A DNA stretch of 64,000 bases from Delphinus delphis (GCF_949987515.2 NC_082697.1:19227730-19291729), one strand, 5' to 3'; numbered from the stretch's first letter, positions 32,540-42,795 are shown. The notes: generated from the letters alone by a model not told the origin. Numbers and translations are program-made.

Positions 32540-32725
32540 TAAATTATGTGTATTAATTCTGAATATTCAGAGCAGCCCCCATTCATAAAAATGAGGAATT
32601 TGGACCTGGAATATTGGTTAACTTTTTCAAAGCCACACCATCCATTAAGGGGCCAATCAACTCCTTTGACTCCAAGGCTGGTTCTCTGTCTTCTACACCA
32701 CAGGGAAAGCAAATGAGCTGCATGT
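32540..32725 (-). mobile_element. Possible MIR SINE
   Basis: 'ATAAAAATGAGGAATTTGGA', 'GGTTAACTTTTTCAAAGCCA' and 'GACTCCAAGGCTGGTTCTCT' fit an antisense MIR with an internal substitution-rich part. Confidence 0.5.
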
Positions 32726-33274
32726 TTGTCTTGTTGCCAATTTCCCACTTTTGTGGCCATATTGGACATTACCAGTTAATCATCTTTTTTCCCCCATTGA
32801 GCCCAAGTAAAACCTCAGAATCTTCTACCACGTTCCTGCAACATACCACCTCCCTGTAAGATTTAGCATTTTAAATCAGACTTCCTTGCTCTTTTTTTCA
32901 AGATTAAACTATTACAGAACTCGAGGGAATTTATTTCCAGTGGCTATTCCATTTGAAAATGCTGGGTATACATATATCAATCATTGTGTTGTATACCTTA
33001 AATATATAAGATGTTACTTGTCAATTATATCTCAGTAAGTTTGGAAAAAATTAGTATTTGTCTTTTGCCAAATTAAAATAAATACAACAACAACAACAAA
33101 AAACCCTCACAAAAAACTCCAGAAGTCTGACTATGTTTACTGGGGGAGAGAAGAGAAAGAGAAATCAAACAGTGTTTGATTCTCGAAACCCAGACTGTGA
33201 AAAGACAGGAGTTACAGGGAAAAGGTTTAAGCTATATTGGCAGGGAGAGCTGCCAATGATGATAACAAAATAAA
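32726..33274. other. Unassigned AT-rich DNA
   Basis: 32950-33050 resembles a decayed LINE tail. A short ACA repeat lies at 33083-33102. No gene recognised. Confidence 0.4.
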
Positions 33275-33510
33275 AATAATAGTGATCACTATTATTTATC
33301 GAATGTTTACTATGAGCCAGAAAAAAAAGTAAGTGTATGATATGAGTTCCTTCACTTGCCCTTTACAATAACATTATGACATTTACGGATGAGGAAACTG
33401 AGGCACAGAAAGGCTAAGAGCTTTGACCCAGGTCATATACCTGGAATGTTAGAATCAGGATTCCAGGCTGGGTTCTGGAGCTGAGATATTAACCAGTAAA
33501 CTCCACCCTG
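33275..33510 (-). mobile_element. MIR SINE
   Basis: Long antisense MIR: 'TATTTATCGAATGTTTACTA', 'ACGGATGAGGAAACTGAGGC', ACAGAAAGGCTAAGAGCTTT, 'GACCCAGGTCATATACCTGG' and 'CAGGATTCCAGGCTGGGTTC'. Confidence 0.85.
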
Positions 33511-33966
33511 TGCAGGTTTAGAAGGAATAAGAACTTTCAGATACCCCAGATACATACAAGTCACCACTTCCTTGGTCATTTCCCCAACATCCCCACTCAG
33601 AAAAGGTCAAGGAGTTATGGAACGGGGGTGGAAATCCTAATCCCGGCACCCCCGTGGTTTATTTAGAAGTTAGTCACAATTTTATGTCAGCTCTGGCCAC
33701 TCCCTTCCCTGCTGTCATGGGCGAGGAGTCTTGTAACTGAGCACCATGGAGGGGAAGTTAGCACATGCAGGAAATGACTGGGCAGTGGATTTCTGGGACC
33801 AGAACAGTGATTTGGGGCTCCTGCCCTTCCTTTCCTTCTGCCTCCATGGTTGAGTGGAGGGAGTGGGATAGGCTTTGTGCTCCTTTTTATGGGATCCATG
33901 CAGAGAGACTCCCCTCAGGTTGATTCTCCTGTCAGCTCTATGGAGTAGACCCTATGGTTACCCTGT
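33511..33966. other. Unassigned DNA
   Basis: No gene or repeat recognised. Confidence 0.45.
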
Positions 33967-34304
33967 TTTTTTTTAAATTAATTTATTTTATTTTATTTAT
34001 TTTGGGCTGCGTTGGGTCTTCCTTGCTGTGTGCAGGCTTTCTGTAGTTGTGGCGAGAGGGGGCTACTCTTCGTTGCGGTGCGTGGGCTTCTCATTGCAGT
34101 GACTTCTCTTGTTGCAGAGCACGGGCTGTAGGTAAGCGGGCTTCAGTAGTTGTGGCTCACGGGTTCTACAGTGCAGGCTCAATAGTTGTGGCGCATGGGC
34201 TTAGTTGCTCCATGGCATGTGGGATCTTCCCGGACCAGGGCTCGAACCCATGTCCCCTGCATTGGCAGGCGGATTCTTAACCACTGCACCACCGGGGAAG
34301 CCCA
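33967..34304 (-). mobile_element. CHR-1-type SINE, full length
   Basis: Antisense: a T/A-rich tail (TTTAAATTAATTTATTTTAT), a body of GTTGTGGC/GGGCTT sub-repeats, the tRNA-like block GGATCTTCCCGGACCAGGGC, and the head GGGAAGCCC. It is about 340 bp and longer than the CHR-2 copies. The flanks GTTACC...GTTTT and AGTTATCAGTTTT are only loosely similar. Confidence 0.92.
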
Positions 34305-34479
34305 GTTATCAGTTTTAATGGGAGCAAGCTGAGGTTCAGAGAAAGTGAGGATGCAAACTTGCTTGCTGTCTAACTCTAATCGGGTCCGCACAAGGAGAAA
34401 TCAGGCTTGAGCATCAGAGAGGGAAAACCAATGAGGAACCAATCAACAGGGACCATGAGGACCGATGCGTTCCAGTGAA

Positions 34480-34610
34480 ATAATTTTGGCGCTTAGAGCC
34501 AATTTTGGATTTCGCTTCCCTGGGCCTCAGTTTCTTCACCTTTCCTGTAGGGTTTTAGTGAGGGTCCAATACATCTGCATGGACGCAGACCTCAATATGA
34601 AACCTTTCTC
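34480..34610 (+). mobile_element. MIR SINE fragment
   Basis: 'TTAGAGCCAATTTTGGATTT', CGCTTCCCTGGGCCTCAGTT and TCTTCACCTTTCCTGTAGGG form the MIR core with a shortened middle. Confidence 0.6.
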
Positions 34611-34954
34611 CCACTTCCTGCCATAATCAGGATCATTGTAAAATGACAAAATTTTTATTTTTCCTAGAATCATAGGATTTTATAGAAATTGTGTAGTTAC
34701 TGGTAGAAACTTGGTTGGCATGAATGCCAATTTAGGAAAACATAACCATATTTACAAACCCTCACTTGTTGTTCAAGCTGAAGGTAGCTTTGTAGACTCT
34801 CATGGGAACCATTTTTCTTGGATGATTTCCTATATTGACTAAGAGGGATCAGCATGGCTGTTGGCTGTCTCATGACTTGGATACAGATGCTCCAGGGTGA
34901 GCAATTATATAGATCCTTGATACTCGAGGTGTGGTCAGGCGACAAGCAGCAACA

Positions 34955-35075
34955 GCAGCATCTAAGATCTTGTGAGAACAGCAGACTCTCAGGCCCCAGC
35001 CCAGACCTACCTAGAGAACAGAATCTGCATTTTAACAAGAGCTCCAGGTGACCTGTGTTCACATTACAGCTTGAG
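34955..35075. mobile_element. MER5A-like element
   Basis: 'AGACTCTCAGGCCCCAGCCC', 'AGACCTACCTAGAGAACAGA' and ATCTGCATTTTAACAAGAGC are MER5A wording; the element may begin near 34885. Confidence 0.6.
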
Positions 35076-35880
35076 ACAAGCTGATGCGGATGTTTTTTTT
35101 TTCCCTGAGCCTTTAGCTTTGAGTGGAGGTTTCCATTTGAAATTAAGCTATAGGCCTTTCACGGAGTTCCCTCTCTGTACATTTCAGAGTTTAGGTGCTG
35201 ACTACACTACTTGTCAAAGGTTGGCAGGGGCATAGGAACTTCAAACCTTCATTACTGTGGCACTCAATCTAGTTTTTCTTTGCTGCATCAGACATTGTCG
35301 ATCAGACATGTCTTGGGCAGAAAGATGCCTTTTCTAAGATGGAAGAAAAATGTTTTCACTCCAGGAAGGTAAATCAGTGTTTATTATTATTTTTATTATG
35401 ACTTTAAAAAAATGGAGCCCTTCCTACCTTTGATGAAGGGAAAACCATTTAAGCTCATGTTTTGAGCATCATTTGACTCTTCCATGAGCCACCAAAGGCT
35501 GCAGAGGGAAAGAAGAGAATTAGCCTTTGATGTGGGTAAGAGGCAGATAGGCTGGGGAGCACAGGGGAGTAGAGGGTCAGCAAAAGATAGAAAGTGAGGT
35601 GTCTGTCTGGGGAGGTGCTAGAGAAAGAGCTGAGAAGAGGACCTCTGGGAAGGGGTTGATTTGGGTGCCCAGCACTTGTGTTGGGTTGGAGGTCAAGTCT
35701 TCCATGAGCTGGTCTGGTCTGCTGGACACTCAAGATTACCCACACCCAGAGCCTTCATACTAGTGGGAACACAACTACCTTCTCCAAATGCCCTCTCTAG
35801 CCAGTGAGAATAATGTCTAATCCACGCCATGGGTGGGTTCTTCCTTCTATAGGACCCTTCCACAGGACCTTGACCTACAA
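35076..35880. other. Unassigned DNA
   Basis: No gene or repeat recognised; short open frames only. Confidence 0.45.
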
Positions 35881-35887
35881 CTCTATC

Positions 35888-36330
35888 ACGGGTAGAATTA
35901 TGTCTCCTGAAATATATGTTCAAACACTAACCACTGGCACCTATGTGAATATGACCTTATTAGGAAATAGAGTCTTTGCAGATATAATCAAGTTCAGATG
36001 GGGTCATATTGAATTAGGGTGGTCCCTAATCCAGTGAATGGGAAATTCAGACACAGAGACCCACGGGGAGAAGCCCATGTGCCCATGGAGGTAGAGAGGA
36101 GAATAATGCAACTACAAACCAAGGAACACCAAGGATGGCCAGCCACCAACAGAAGCTAGGAAAGAGATAAGGATGATCCTCCCTTCAAGTCTTGGGAGAA
36201 AGTATGACCCTGCCTGCACTTTGATTTGAGACTTCTAGGCTCCAGAACTGAAAGAAAATAAATTTCTGTTGTTTTAAAGCCAGCCAGTTTGTGGTAGTTT
36301 GTTATGGTAGCCCAAACTGACTAACATAGG
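35888..36330 (+). mobile_element. MLT1-type solo LTR (ERVL-MaLR)
   Basis: Nearly complete and in the classic order: GTAGAATTATGTCTCCTGAA, 'GAATATGACCTTATTAGGAA', 'AGAGTCTTTGCAGATATAAT', 'TAGGGTGGTCCCTAATCCAG', 'CTCCAGAACTGAAAGAAAAT', AAATTTCTGTTGTTTTAAAG and the end 'AAACTGACTAACATA'. The AATAAATTTCTG polyadenylation region is present. No internal retroviral sequence adjoins it. Confidence 0.88.
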
Positions 36331-37199
36331 TTCTTAGGAGAATCCAGTGGAACCCTGGATACTTAGCAGGTGGTGGCAAGGGCCCCCATGTCTATATTTC
36401 AGGAAGTGGGCATTGAATGGGGGACCCTGTAGCACTCAGAAAGGCATTACCCTCATAAGAACCCCCATGACCACAGCACAGATATTTAATCTACCCAATT
36501 CTGTGTCCAGCCTACCTCAGCCTGAGAACACCCATCATTCTACATGTCTAGTCTTGCATACAACCCACAAAGCTTGTTGCCACTGATCGAGAAAAAAAAA
36601 GCCCCAGTCTCAACTTTCCCTAAGGCTTTGGTCATCAGTAACTGGCCAGAGGAATGGCTTTCAGGGTCCAAAAGTTAGTTACGATTTTCAAGCAATTTCC
36701 CCCATTCGTGATGTTGCAATTGCCGGGTGCAGCTTGGCGTGCCTTTGCATAAACCACTCTATCCTTTTCCTCTGGGGTTCTGTAAGCCACCCAGCAACCC
36801 CCCACACGTGAGTCACACGAGTGACTCCTGGGTTGGCGGGGGGAAGTGCCTTCTGCAGCTCCTGCACCCTCTCCGGCAGCCCTCCTTTCCCTCTCCCAAG
36901 CTGTGCCTAGTTTGCTGCTGGGCAAAACTCAGTCTTACTGCAAACTCGGCGCCTGCCTGCGTGTGTGTAATTGGGTTGGATTTACATTAAGAGGGTTCCC
37001 TGTGGTGAAAACCACACTGCTATTTCCAATTTGAAGCTGCATCAAACATTCAATTTTCTAAGTATCCTTCAGCTGCTAGCGCTGTGAAAAACGGAGTCTC
37101 CCCGGATGGATAGATTGGGGGCCGCCCACTCAGTCCCGTAAACCCCCAATTATTTGTGCTTCCAGAGGGAATTGTATTATATGGCTGTGGATAATGAAG
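36331..37199. other. Single-copy-like DNA with regulatory-looking core
   Basis: No repeat recognised. It retains more CpG dinucleotides than the surrounding sequence around 36705-36960 and 37075-37140. Contains the motif cluster listed at 36805-36827. No exon could be supported. Confidence 0.4.
36805..36827. promoter_or_regulatory. E-box plus inverted AP-1-like sites
   Basis: CACGTG (36805-36810) overlaps TGAGTCA (36809-36815). GAGTCAC (36810-36816) and GTGACTC (36821-36827) form a perfect 7-bp inverted repeat with a 4-nt spacer. These match bHLH and AP-1 family binding cores. Function is inferred only from motif form. Confidence 0.3.
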
Positions 37200-37204
37200 G
37201 GTTA

Positions 37205-37330
37205 TTCATCTAAGTATCCACTCACTCCTTCAACAAGCACGTTTGAGAAGCTAGTCGGCACCAGGCACTGAGTGTCTGATCAGATAAATCCCTCCTCGGT
37301 TAAAAACCCTTCACACTGGCTTCTTTCTGC
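37205..37330. mobile_element. LINE-2 pieces at a rearranged junction
   Basis: 37205-37285 (TCCACTCACTCCTTCAACAA, 'GTCGGCACCAGGCACTGAGT') looks like antisense L2 tail. 37285-37330 ('CACTGGCTTCTTTCTGCAAC') looks like the start of the plus-strand L2 that resumes at 37580. Confidence 0.45.
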
Positions 37331-37334
37331 AACC

Positions 37335-37580
37335 TCAAACTTTTTTGCATCAGCGGACTTTTTCTGTAAAGGGCCAGAGAGTATGTGTTTCCTGGCTTTG
37401 TGGGCTATGAGGTGTCTGTTGCACGTACTTGGCCATGCCATTTAGCCTGAGAGCAGCCATAGACGGCATGTAGATGTGTATAGATATGGATGGGTGCGGC
37501 TGTGTTCTAACAAAACATGATTTATGGAAACAGACAACAGGCCAATCTTGGCCTGAGGGCCGTAGTTTGCCGACCTCTAA
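37335..37580. mobile_element. hAT-type MER element interrupting L2
   Basis: TTTTTCTGTAAAGGGCCAGA, 'GGCTTTGTGGGCTATGAGGT', 'GAGCAGCCATAGACGGCATG', 'GGCTGTGTTCTAACAAAACA' and 'GGGCCGTAGTTTGCCGACCT' follow a common mammalian non-autonomous DNA-transposon repeat. The family name is not assigned. Confidence 0.65.
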
Positions 37581-38090
37581 TCTCAATACCTTACTTTGTC
37601 CTACTGAGCCCTGTAACCTGCTTCCTCGGGTTCACCATACACGGTCTGCTCTGGGTACGATAATTTCCTTTTATTCCGAGAGCCACCAAGCTCTTCCCTG
37701 CCTCAGGACCTTTGCATATCCTATTCCTTCTCCCTGAAGAAATTCTCTCGCCTTGGCTTTTGGCCAAGACTGTGTTTCTTCATTCTTTCTGTCAACAATG
37801 GAGCCCCTCAGATGTTACCCTTTGTGTCTCATGTGACATCCTGGTTGAATGGAGCCTCCTTGGAAAGATTTTCCCATCAAAAGCCACTTCCACTTCATCT
37901 CAATCCTTTGGTTTCCATCTTTGGAAGGACATATTACAAATATTAATTATCTTATTGTTTACTTGTACTTTGGTTTTGGTTTCTGTCTCCCTCCCCCCAG
38001 CCCCCCTTGAATTTAAGTCCTAAGAGGGCAGGTTCCTTGTCTGTCTCACTCTCTGCTCACTCCTATTTTTTGGCACACAAATAGTGGTCT
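37581..38090 (+). mobile_element. LINE-2 fragment
   Basis: 'TACTTTGTCCTACTGAGCCC', CCTCAGGACCTTTGCATATC, 'CTATTCCTTCTCCCTGAAGA', 'GAATTTAAGTCCTAAGAGGG' and CAGGTTCCTTGTCTGTCTCA trace L2 up to near its 3' end. Confidence 0.8.
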
Positions 38091-38104
38091 CTGGATTTAA
38101 AAAG

Positions 38105-38420
38105 CAAATACTTAAAACCTCTCAATCAATCATTATTTGATCAATAAGAGACAGTCCCCAACCTCAGGGAGCTCACAATTAAGTAAGGGAGTTAGACGCA
38201 TAATCACAACTTATAGCATGAGGAGGATTAAGACTGCCATATGTCTGAATAATAGAGGGCTGGAGGGATTTCTGAGCAAGAAGCCTGAGAGAGGCAAGTA
38301 GCCCCAGAGTGGGTAAAGAATAAAGTAAGGTAAAGAGACAGACACACAGTGAGAAGCAAGGGTGTGGGGCAAGGCAGGAGGGCAAACATCTCACATTCCA
38401 CAGACGGAAACAAGAAAAGA
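38105..38420 (-). mobile_element. LINE-2 antisense fragment
   Basis: 'AATCATTATTTGATCAATAA', 'ACAGTCCCCAACCTCAGGGA' and GCTCACAATTAAGTAAGGGA correspond to the reverse of the L2 tail. The part after 38240 is weaker. It faces the plus-strand L2 that ends at about 38090. Confidence 0.55.
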
Positions 38421-38424
38421 GAGG

Positions 38425-38645
38425 AGAAGGTAACTGATATTTATGGAGTGTGATGTTGGTGTCAGCTACTCAGTCAGGGATTATGCATACTTTTCTTTCA
38501 ACAACCTTCCAACATAAATAGTATTATTGTACCAATTCTACAGCTAAAAATGGAGGATCAGAGAGGGTAAATGACCAGACCAAGGTCACACAGCTGGGAA
38601 GTCAGCATTCATACCTAAGTCTTCTTTGGTCTATATATCATGTGA
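38425..38645 (-). mobile_element. MIR SINE
   Basis: 'ACTGATATTTATGGAGTGTG', 'CTACAGCTAAAAATGGAGGA', CAGAGAGGGTAAATGACCAG and ACCAAGGTCACACAGCTGGG give a clear antisense MIR. Confidence 0.85.
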
Positions 38646-38697
38646 CCTGAGATGTAGGGTAGGGGCAATGTATTCATTAATAGGCCTGCATTTTCTT

Positions 38698-39015
38698 TTC
38701 TTTTTTTTCACACATACACACTGTATTTTATTTTTACAAGAGAGAAATAAACTGACACCAAGCATCGTAAATGGATGACCACAACAGAAGGAACAATGAT
38801 TGCAATTACCAAACACGAAACACACTCACACTATGTCATAATATTGACATTCAGTCCAGGAATCCTCCACTGTAAGAGCTCCTTTACTTTGTAGTGAAAA
38901 TTGATTTGTATATTTTTTGCCTCTGAGTCCTTGTGGGATTTTTTCTTTTTTTTAATTCAAACTGAAAGTTACAAAAATTATAATCATCCTCATCAGTTCA
39001 CTCAGTCCCATGTAT
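38698..39015 (-). pseudogene. Retroposed mRNA 3' UTR fragment, source gene unknown
   Basis: On the minus strand the segment ends in a poly(A)-like run (T-rich at 38698-38708) about 18 nt after an AATAAA signal (38727-38732). The perfect 15-bp direct repeat GGCCTGCATTTTCTT lies at 38683-38697 and 39016-39030. That is the structure of an L1-mobilised, 5'-truncated processed transcript. The body is not L1, SINE or any repeat I recognise and contains no long open frame, so it is probably only the 3' UTR of a host mRNA. Sense-strand landmarks are CACAAGGACTCAGAGGCAAA and 'GATGCTTGGTGTCAGTTTAT'. I cannot name the parent gene. Confidence 0.8.
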
Positions 39016-39169
39016 GGCCTGCATTTTCTTCAGGAAGGTGTTTCCTTCTCCCCAAACCTTGTCCTAGATTTAATTACCTTTTAATTATCTTAATTACCTT
39101 GGTGGAGCTGTTTGTCTTCTCTAGATGCCCCTTGATCAGTTACGCTGGCTAAGAGGGGAAGGACTGAGG

Positions 39170-39370
39170 GATCTTTAATGAATGTCTCATCAGCTGTAAA
39201 CACATGATTCCATGATTCCATTTGCTCCTCATGGCAGTCACCCTGGGATGCAACAAACTGTCCCATTTTACAGAAGAGTTAACTACGGCTGGAGAGGGTC
39301 GACAGCCCACAGTCTCCCAGCGACGAAGAGCTGGACCTCCAGTCCCTGTCCTGTATCCCCCACCCCACAT
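39170..39370 (-). mobile_element. MIR SINE
   Basis: 'CATTTGCTCCTCATGGCAGT', 'CCCATTTTACAGAAGAGTTA', GGTCGACAGCCCACAGTCTC and 'AGAGCTGGACCTCCAGTCCC' fit an antisense MIR. Confidence 0.7.
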
Positions 39371-40525
39371 GGCCTCAGCACCCTGAAGACCAGTCCAGTT
39401 TCTAAAGAATTGAGTGGGATGCAGGGTTCAGAAGCGGTGACGAGGGAGCTGGCTTCAGCTGGCCTCTCTAGATGGTGACAGCCCCTCCTAAGTAGAGACT
39501 CTGAGAGGGAAAATAAGAGCACAACTGTCTAAGCGGGGAGGTCAAATTGCCTGAGGAGAAGCTATTAGATATATGAGGAAATTCTTAGGCGATTCTACTG
39601 GAAAAAAAGTGCTTACCTGTTTTTTTTTCCCCCCCACTGAGTGTTCATATAAACCTTCTGGGCAATGGAGAGGAGAGGATGCTGTGTCTGAAAGCCCGCC
39701 AGTCTCCTTCTCCCCAGGGAGACTGGGACTGATTTGATTCTGCCAGCTAACGTTGTTCAAGGCCGACTTCATCTCACCCAGTCTTCGTCAGAGCTGCTAA
39801 TAGGCCCTTCAGAGCTCATAAAGAGATGACCAAATCTGGAGCTGGGGGACTCCAGCTCATTTATCTTCCGCAGGCCCGATCAGATCTGATTTTGTACGCT
39901 GACGGCTGGATGCTCAAGTGTGGTCCAGCCTGCGTCTCGGACTCCTGCTCAGCTAGGCTGGGTGTAAGGACCCCAAGGAGGGGCTGGGGCCCTCTGACCT
40001 GCTGGGGTCTCACTGTTCTGACATGGAAGACAGACACTTTCCTGCCAGCCCTATTGATCTGTGGATGAAAAAATAAAAGCGTTTAAGCTTGGAAGGGAAG
40101 GATGAAGCCCACTAATGGGGGTGTCAGTTACCACTTTGGGTCCTCTGCACGCTGCAGTGGCATCCGTGAGTGTATGGCTGTGTATATCTGCATGATCCCT
40201 GTGCCTCTTGTTATGTCTACGTCAATCAATTTGTAAGCTTCTTCCTGGGGAAGATGTCAAACAAACGTGGAGTCACAGCTACACGCACATACCACCTCCC
40301 AACACAAATACGTGTACCAAATCCATGTTAGCATCTTTAAAAAAACTAATAACATTCTGCAACCTTGCAGACGAATTATTTTTAGCTGAAAATTGGGCTC
40401 ATCTTTTCCGTGAATATCTCTTATTCATCTAATTAGGAGAGGCTGTTTGCGCAAAAAAAATAATTGGGGGATTCTCATCAAATATATTTAACCCATATAT
40501 TCTTCAATTAACTGAAACGGTGAAA
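39371..40525. other. Single-copy-like DNA, possible conserved block
   Basis: No gene or repeat recognised. 40370-40520 carries homeodomain-type cores (TCATCTAATTAGGAG, AATAATTGGGG) and TTAACTG sites in an AT-rich setting. Open frames are short and lack domains. Confidence 0.35.
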
Positions 40526-40529
40526 GTGA

Positions 40530-41345
40530 TGATAATAATAATTACCATCATTTGAGTGCTTCCAGTTTGCCAGATGCATGGCCATCATTTACTTTTCATA
40601 GAACTCAACAAGGCGGCCACCTTAATGGAACCATTTTACAGATAAGGAAACTGAGGATTAGGGGATGTTCTGCTTAGCTATTGCCACATAACAAACTATC
40701 ACACAACTTAATGGCATAAAAAAAACACCTGTCTTAGTGGGTTCGTAGAGTCTGTGGATCAGGAATTTGGGCAGGACACAGCAGGGCAGTATTCCCCTGT
40801 TCCATGAGGTCTGGAGCCTCTCCTGGGATTTAGTGTGTGGCTGGAGTAATCCAAACAGCTGGGATTTGGAATAGATGGCTTCTAAGACTTCCAGGATGGC
40901 TTCTTCACTCCCATGCCTGGTCCCTGGGCTGGGTTGGCCAAAGGCTGGGCTCAGCTGGAAATGTAGACTGGAGCATCTACCATGGCCACTCCAATGTGGT
41001 GGTCTCAGGGTAGTCAGGCTTCTTATATGGTGGCCCAGGAGTCCCAGGGTGAGTGTTCCTAGAAACCAGGAAGAAGTTGCTTGGCCTTTTATGATCTAAC
41101 CTTGGAACTGTGACATAGCGTTACTTCTATTAAACTCTATAGATCTCTAAGCAGTCCTAAGTCCACTCAGACTTGAGGGGAAGGAACATAATCTTCAACT
41201 TTCAATGGGGGAAGAGTCAAAGAACTGGGTACCATGTTTTAAAACTACACCAGAGGGGTTAACTAACCTGCCCAAGATTTCAGAGCGAGGAAGAGGCAGC
41301 ACAAAGATACGGAGCCAGGTAATCTGACCCCAGGAGCTTTCTCTC
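40530..41345 (-). mobile_element. MIR SINE split by an LTR-like insertion
   Basis: The outer parts are 40530-40663 ('CATTTGAGTGCTTCCAGTTT', 'ATTTTACAGATAAGGAAACT') and 41249-41345 ('GAGGGGTTAACTAACCTGCC', 'AGCCAGGTAATCTGACCCCA'). Joining the halves restores antisense MIR order, with a short GGGG-type overlap at the breakpoint. Confidence 0.7.
40664..41248 (-). mobile_element. Ancient LTR-type element nested in MIR
   Basis: It starts TGTTCTGCTTAGCTATTGCC, continues 'CATAACAAACTATCACACAA' and 'GGGTTCGTAGAGTCTGTGGA', contains 'GCCTTTTATGATCTAACCTT', and ends 'CATGTTTTAAAACTACACCA'. This is the antisense order of an old ERVL/MaLR-type LTR; the precise family is not assigned. Because it sits inside a MIR, it inserted after the MIR. 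Confidence 0.6.
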
Positions 41346-41618
41346 TTAGTAACCGTACAATACTTCAAGCATTGCTGGACAAGAAATAGATGTTAAATTT
41401 ATGTAAGTAAAATATGATTCAGTTTAATTTACATTATCTATCTATAGGGCAGACCAAGAAATGGACAAGGAGCGTTGTTTACGGAGTAAGTGAAAGAGGG
41501 GTGACCAACTGGAATCAGGCTGTGAAAGGGAAGTTTCAAAAGTGTTTGCTAACATGAGTGTTTTCACGATCAAAATTAAAGCCGTGACGCCTTCAAACTA
41601 TAGAGGAATCAAAGAGAT

Positions 41619-41799
41619 GCCTCTCACTGTTGCCGTCCCTCCCGCTGCGGAGCACAGGCTCCGGACGCACAGGCTCAGCGGCCATGGCTCACGGGCCCAG
41701 CCACTCCCCGGCATGTGGGATCTTCCCGGACCGGGGCATGAACCTGCGTCCCCTGCATCGGCAGGCGGACTCTCAACCACTGCGCCACCAGGGAAGCCC
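41619..41799 (-). mobile_element. CHR-2-type SINE lacking a tail
   Basis: Antisense CHR-2 from GCCTCTCACTGTTGCCGTCC to the head GGGAAGCCC. Poly-T and the GCGGTAC(G)CGG end are missing. Only a 5-bp direct repeat GAGAT (41614-41618, 41800-41804) flanks it. Otherwise little diverged. Confidence 0.9.
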
Positions 41800-41804
41800 G
41801 AGAT

Positions 41805-42695
41805 TTTCTTTATTTAAGTCTCTGCATTTACACTATGGAAAAGTTCCTGCCCTCATAGTTGAAAAGACGCATGGTGGCCAGGAACCAGCCAGTTGGCTCA
41901 AAGAGTTCATGGCTCTGTTTCCATGAACACTGGGAGAACCCAGAAGACCTGAGGCTGAAGTTTGCGAAGAACTTCTGTGATTCTTCAGAGCCTGTGTCTG
42001 CAAGTGCTCAGCCTGAATCCAGCCTTAGAGCTTCTCAAGGGAGTAAAGACTGTGCATCCAGGATGGTTGGGCTGGGCTCAGAGTTTGCAGAGTTTGCAAA
42101 CCTGCCTGCAAAATTGAAGAGTCTTTGGTGGTGATCCCTCCTGCAATTCTTTCCATGGGAGATAAAGTTCCAGGGAGTGACTTCTGAGGCTTCCAAATGG
42201 GCAAGAGGTGAAAAGAAATGTACAGACAGAGTCATGGGAGTGTCCAGTTGAGGCGCTGAATCCAAGTTTTGGACAAAGTGTCCTGACTTCACCTTTGATT
42301 GGCATCTGGACCAAAGAAGCAACTGGCCAGGCATGTTCTGGCAGCCAGGGCAGGTTAGGGAAGCTTCTTGCCTTACCTGAAGAGACAGGTTTATTCACAG
42401 GCCTGTAGTTGCCTTCCCTGGAGGCTGGAGGGTCGTACCTTGGAGGAGCGCCTTGGTGGTCTCCCTCAGCAGGCACTGAGCTCACAGCACATGGAGGTAG
42501 CCTGGCTGGTGATACATGCGGAAAGGACTGGGCTTTGCTGGCTGACCCAGGCTGTTAGTTCACTCTGATGAGCAATGTCAGTGTTTGGGTGGCAGGGAGT
42601 GAGGTTTCTCCCACTGAGGTGAGGTGTAGGCTTCTCCTGTAACCCCTAATAGCTGAGCCATTTAATACTGAGGGTTAGAAAGAACCTAGTGCTAT
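41805..42695. other. Unassigned DNA
   Basis: No repeat family recognised. Overlapping open frames of up to 135 codons on both strands (42078-42485 minus) have no domain. Confidence 0.4.
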
Positions 42696-42765
42696 GCTGA
42701 GGATTTGTCTTGGGGTGGGTTCTCCCAGAAGCAGACCCCAAGACCAAGATTCCAGGACAAGTCGT

Positions 42766-42795
42766 TTATTAGGGAGGTCCAACCCTCCCTAATAA
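42766..42795. repeat. Perfect 12-bp hairpin
   Basis: TTATTAGGGAGG (42766-42777) and its exact reverse complement CCTCCCTAATAA (42784-42795) are separated by 6 nt. The surrounding sequence (42728-42780) is similar to 21610-21700. Confidence 0.9.
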
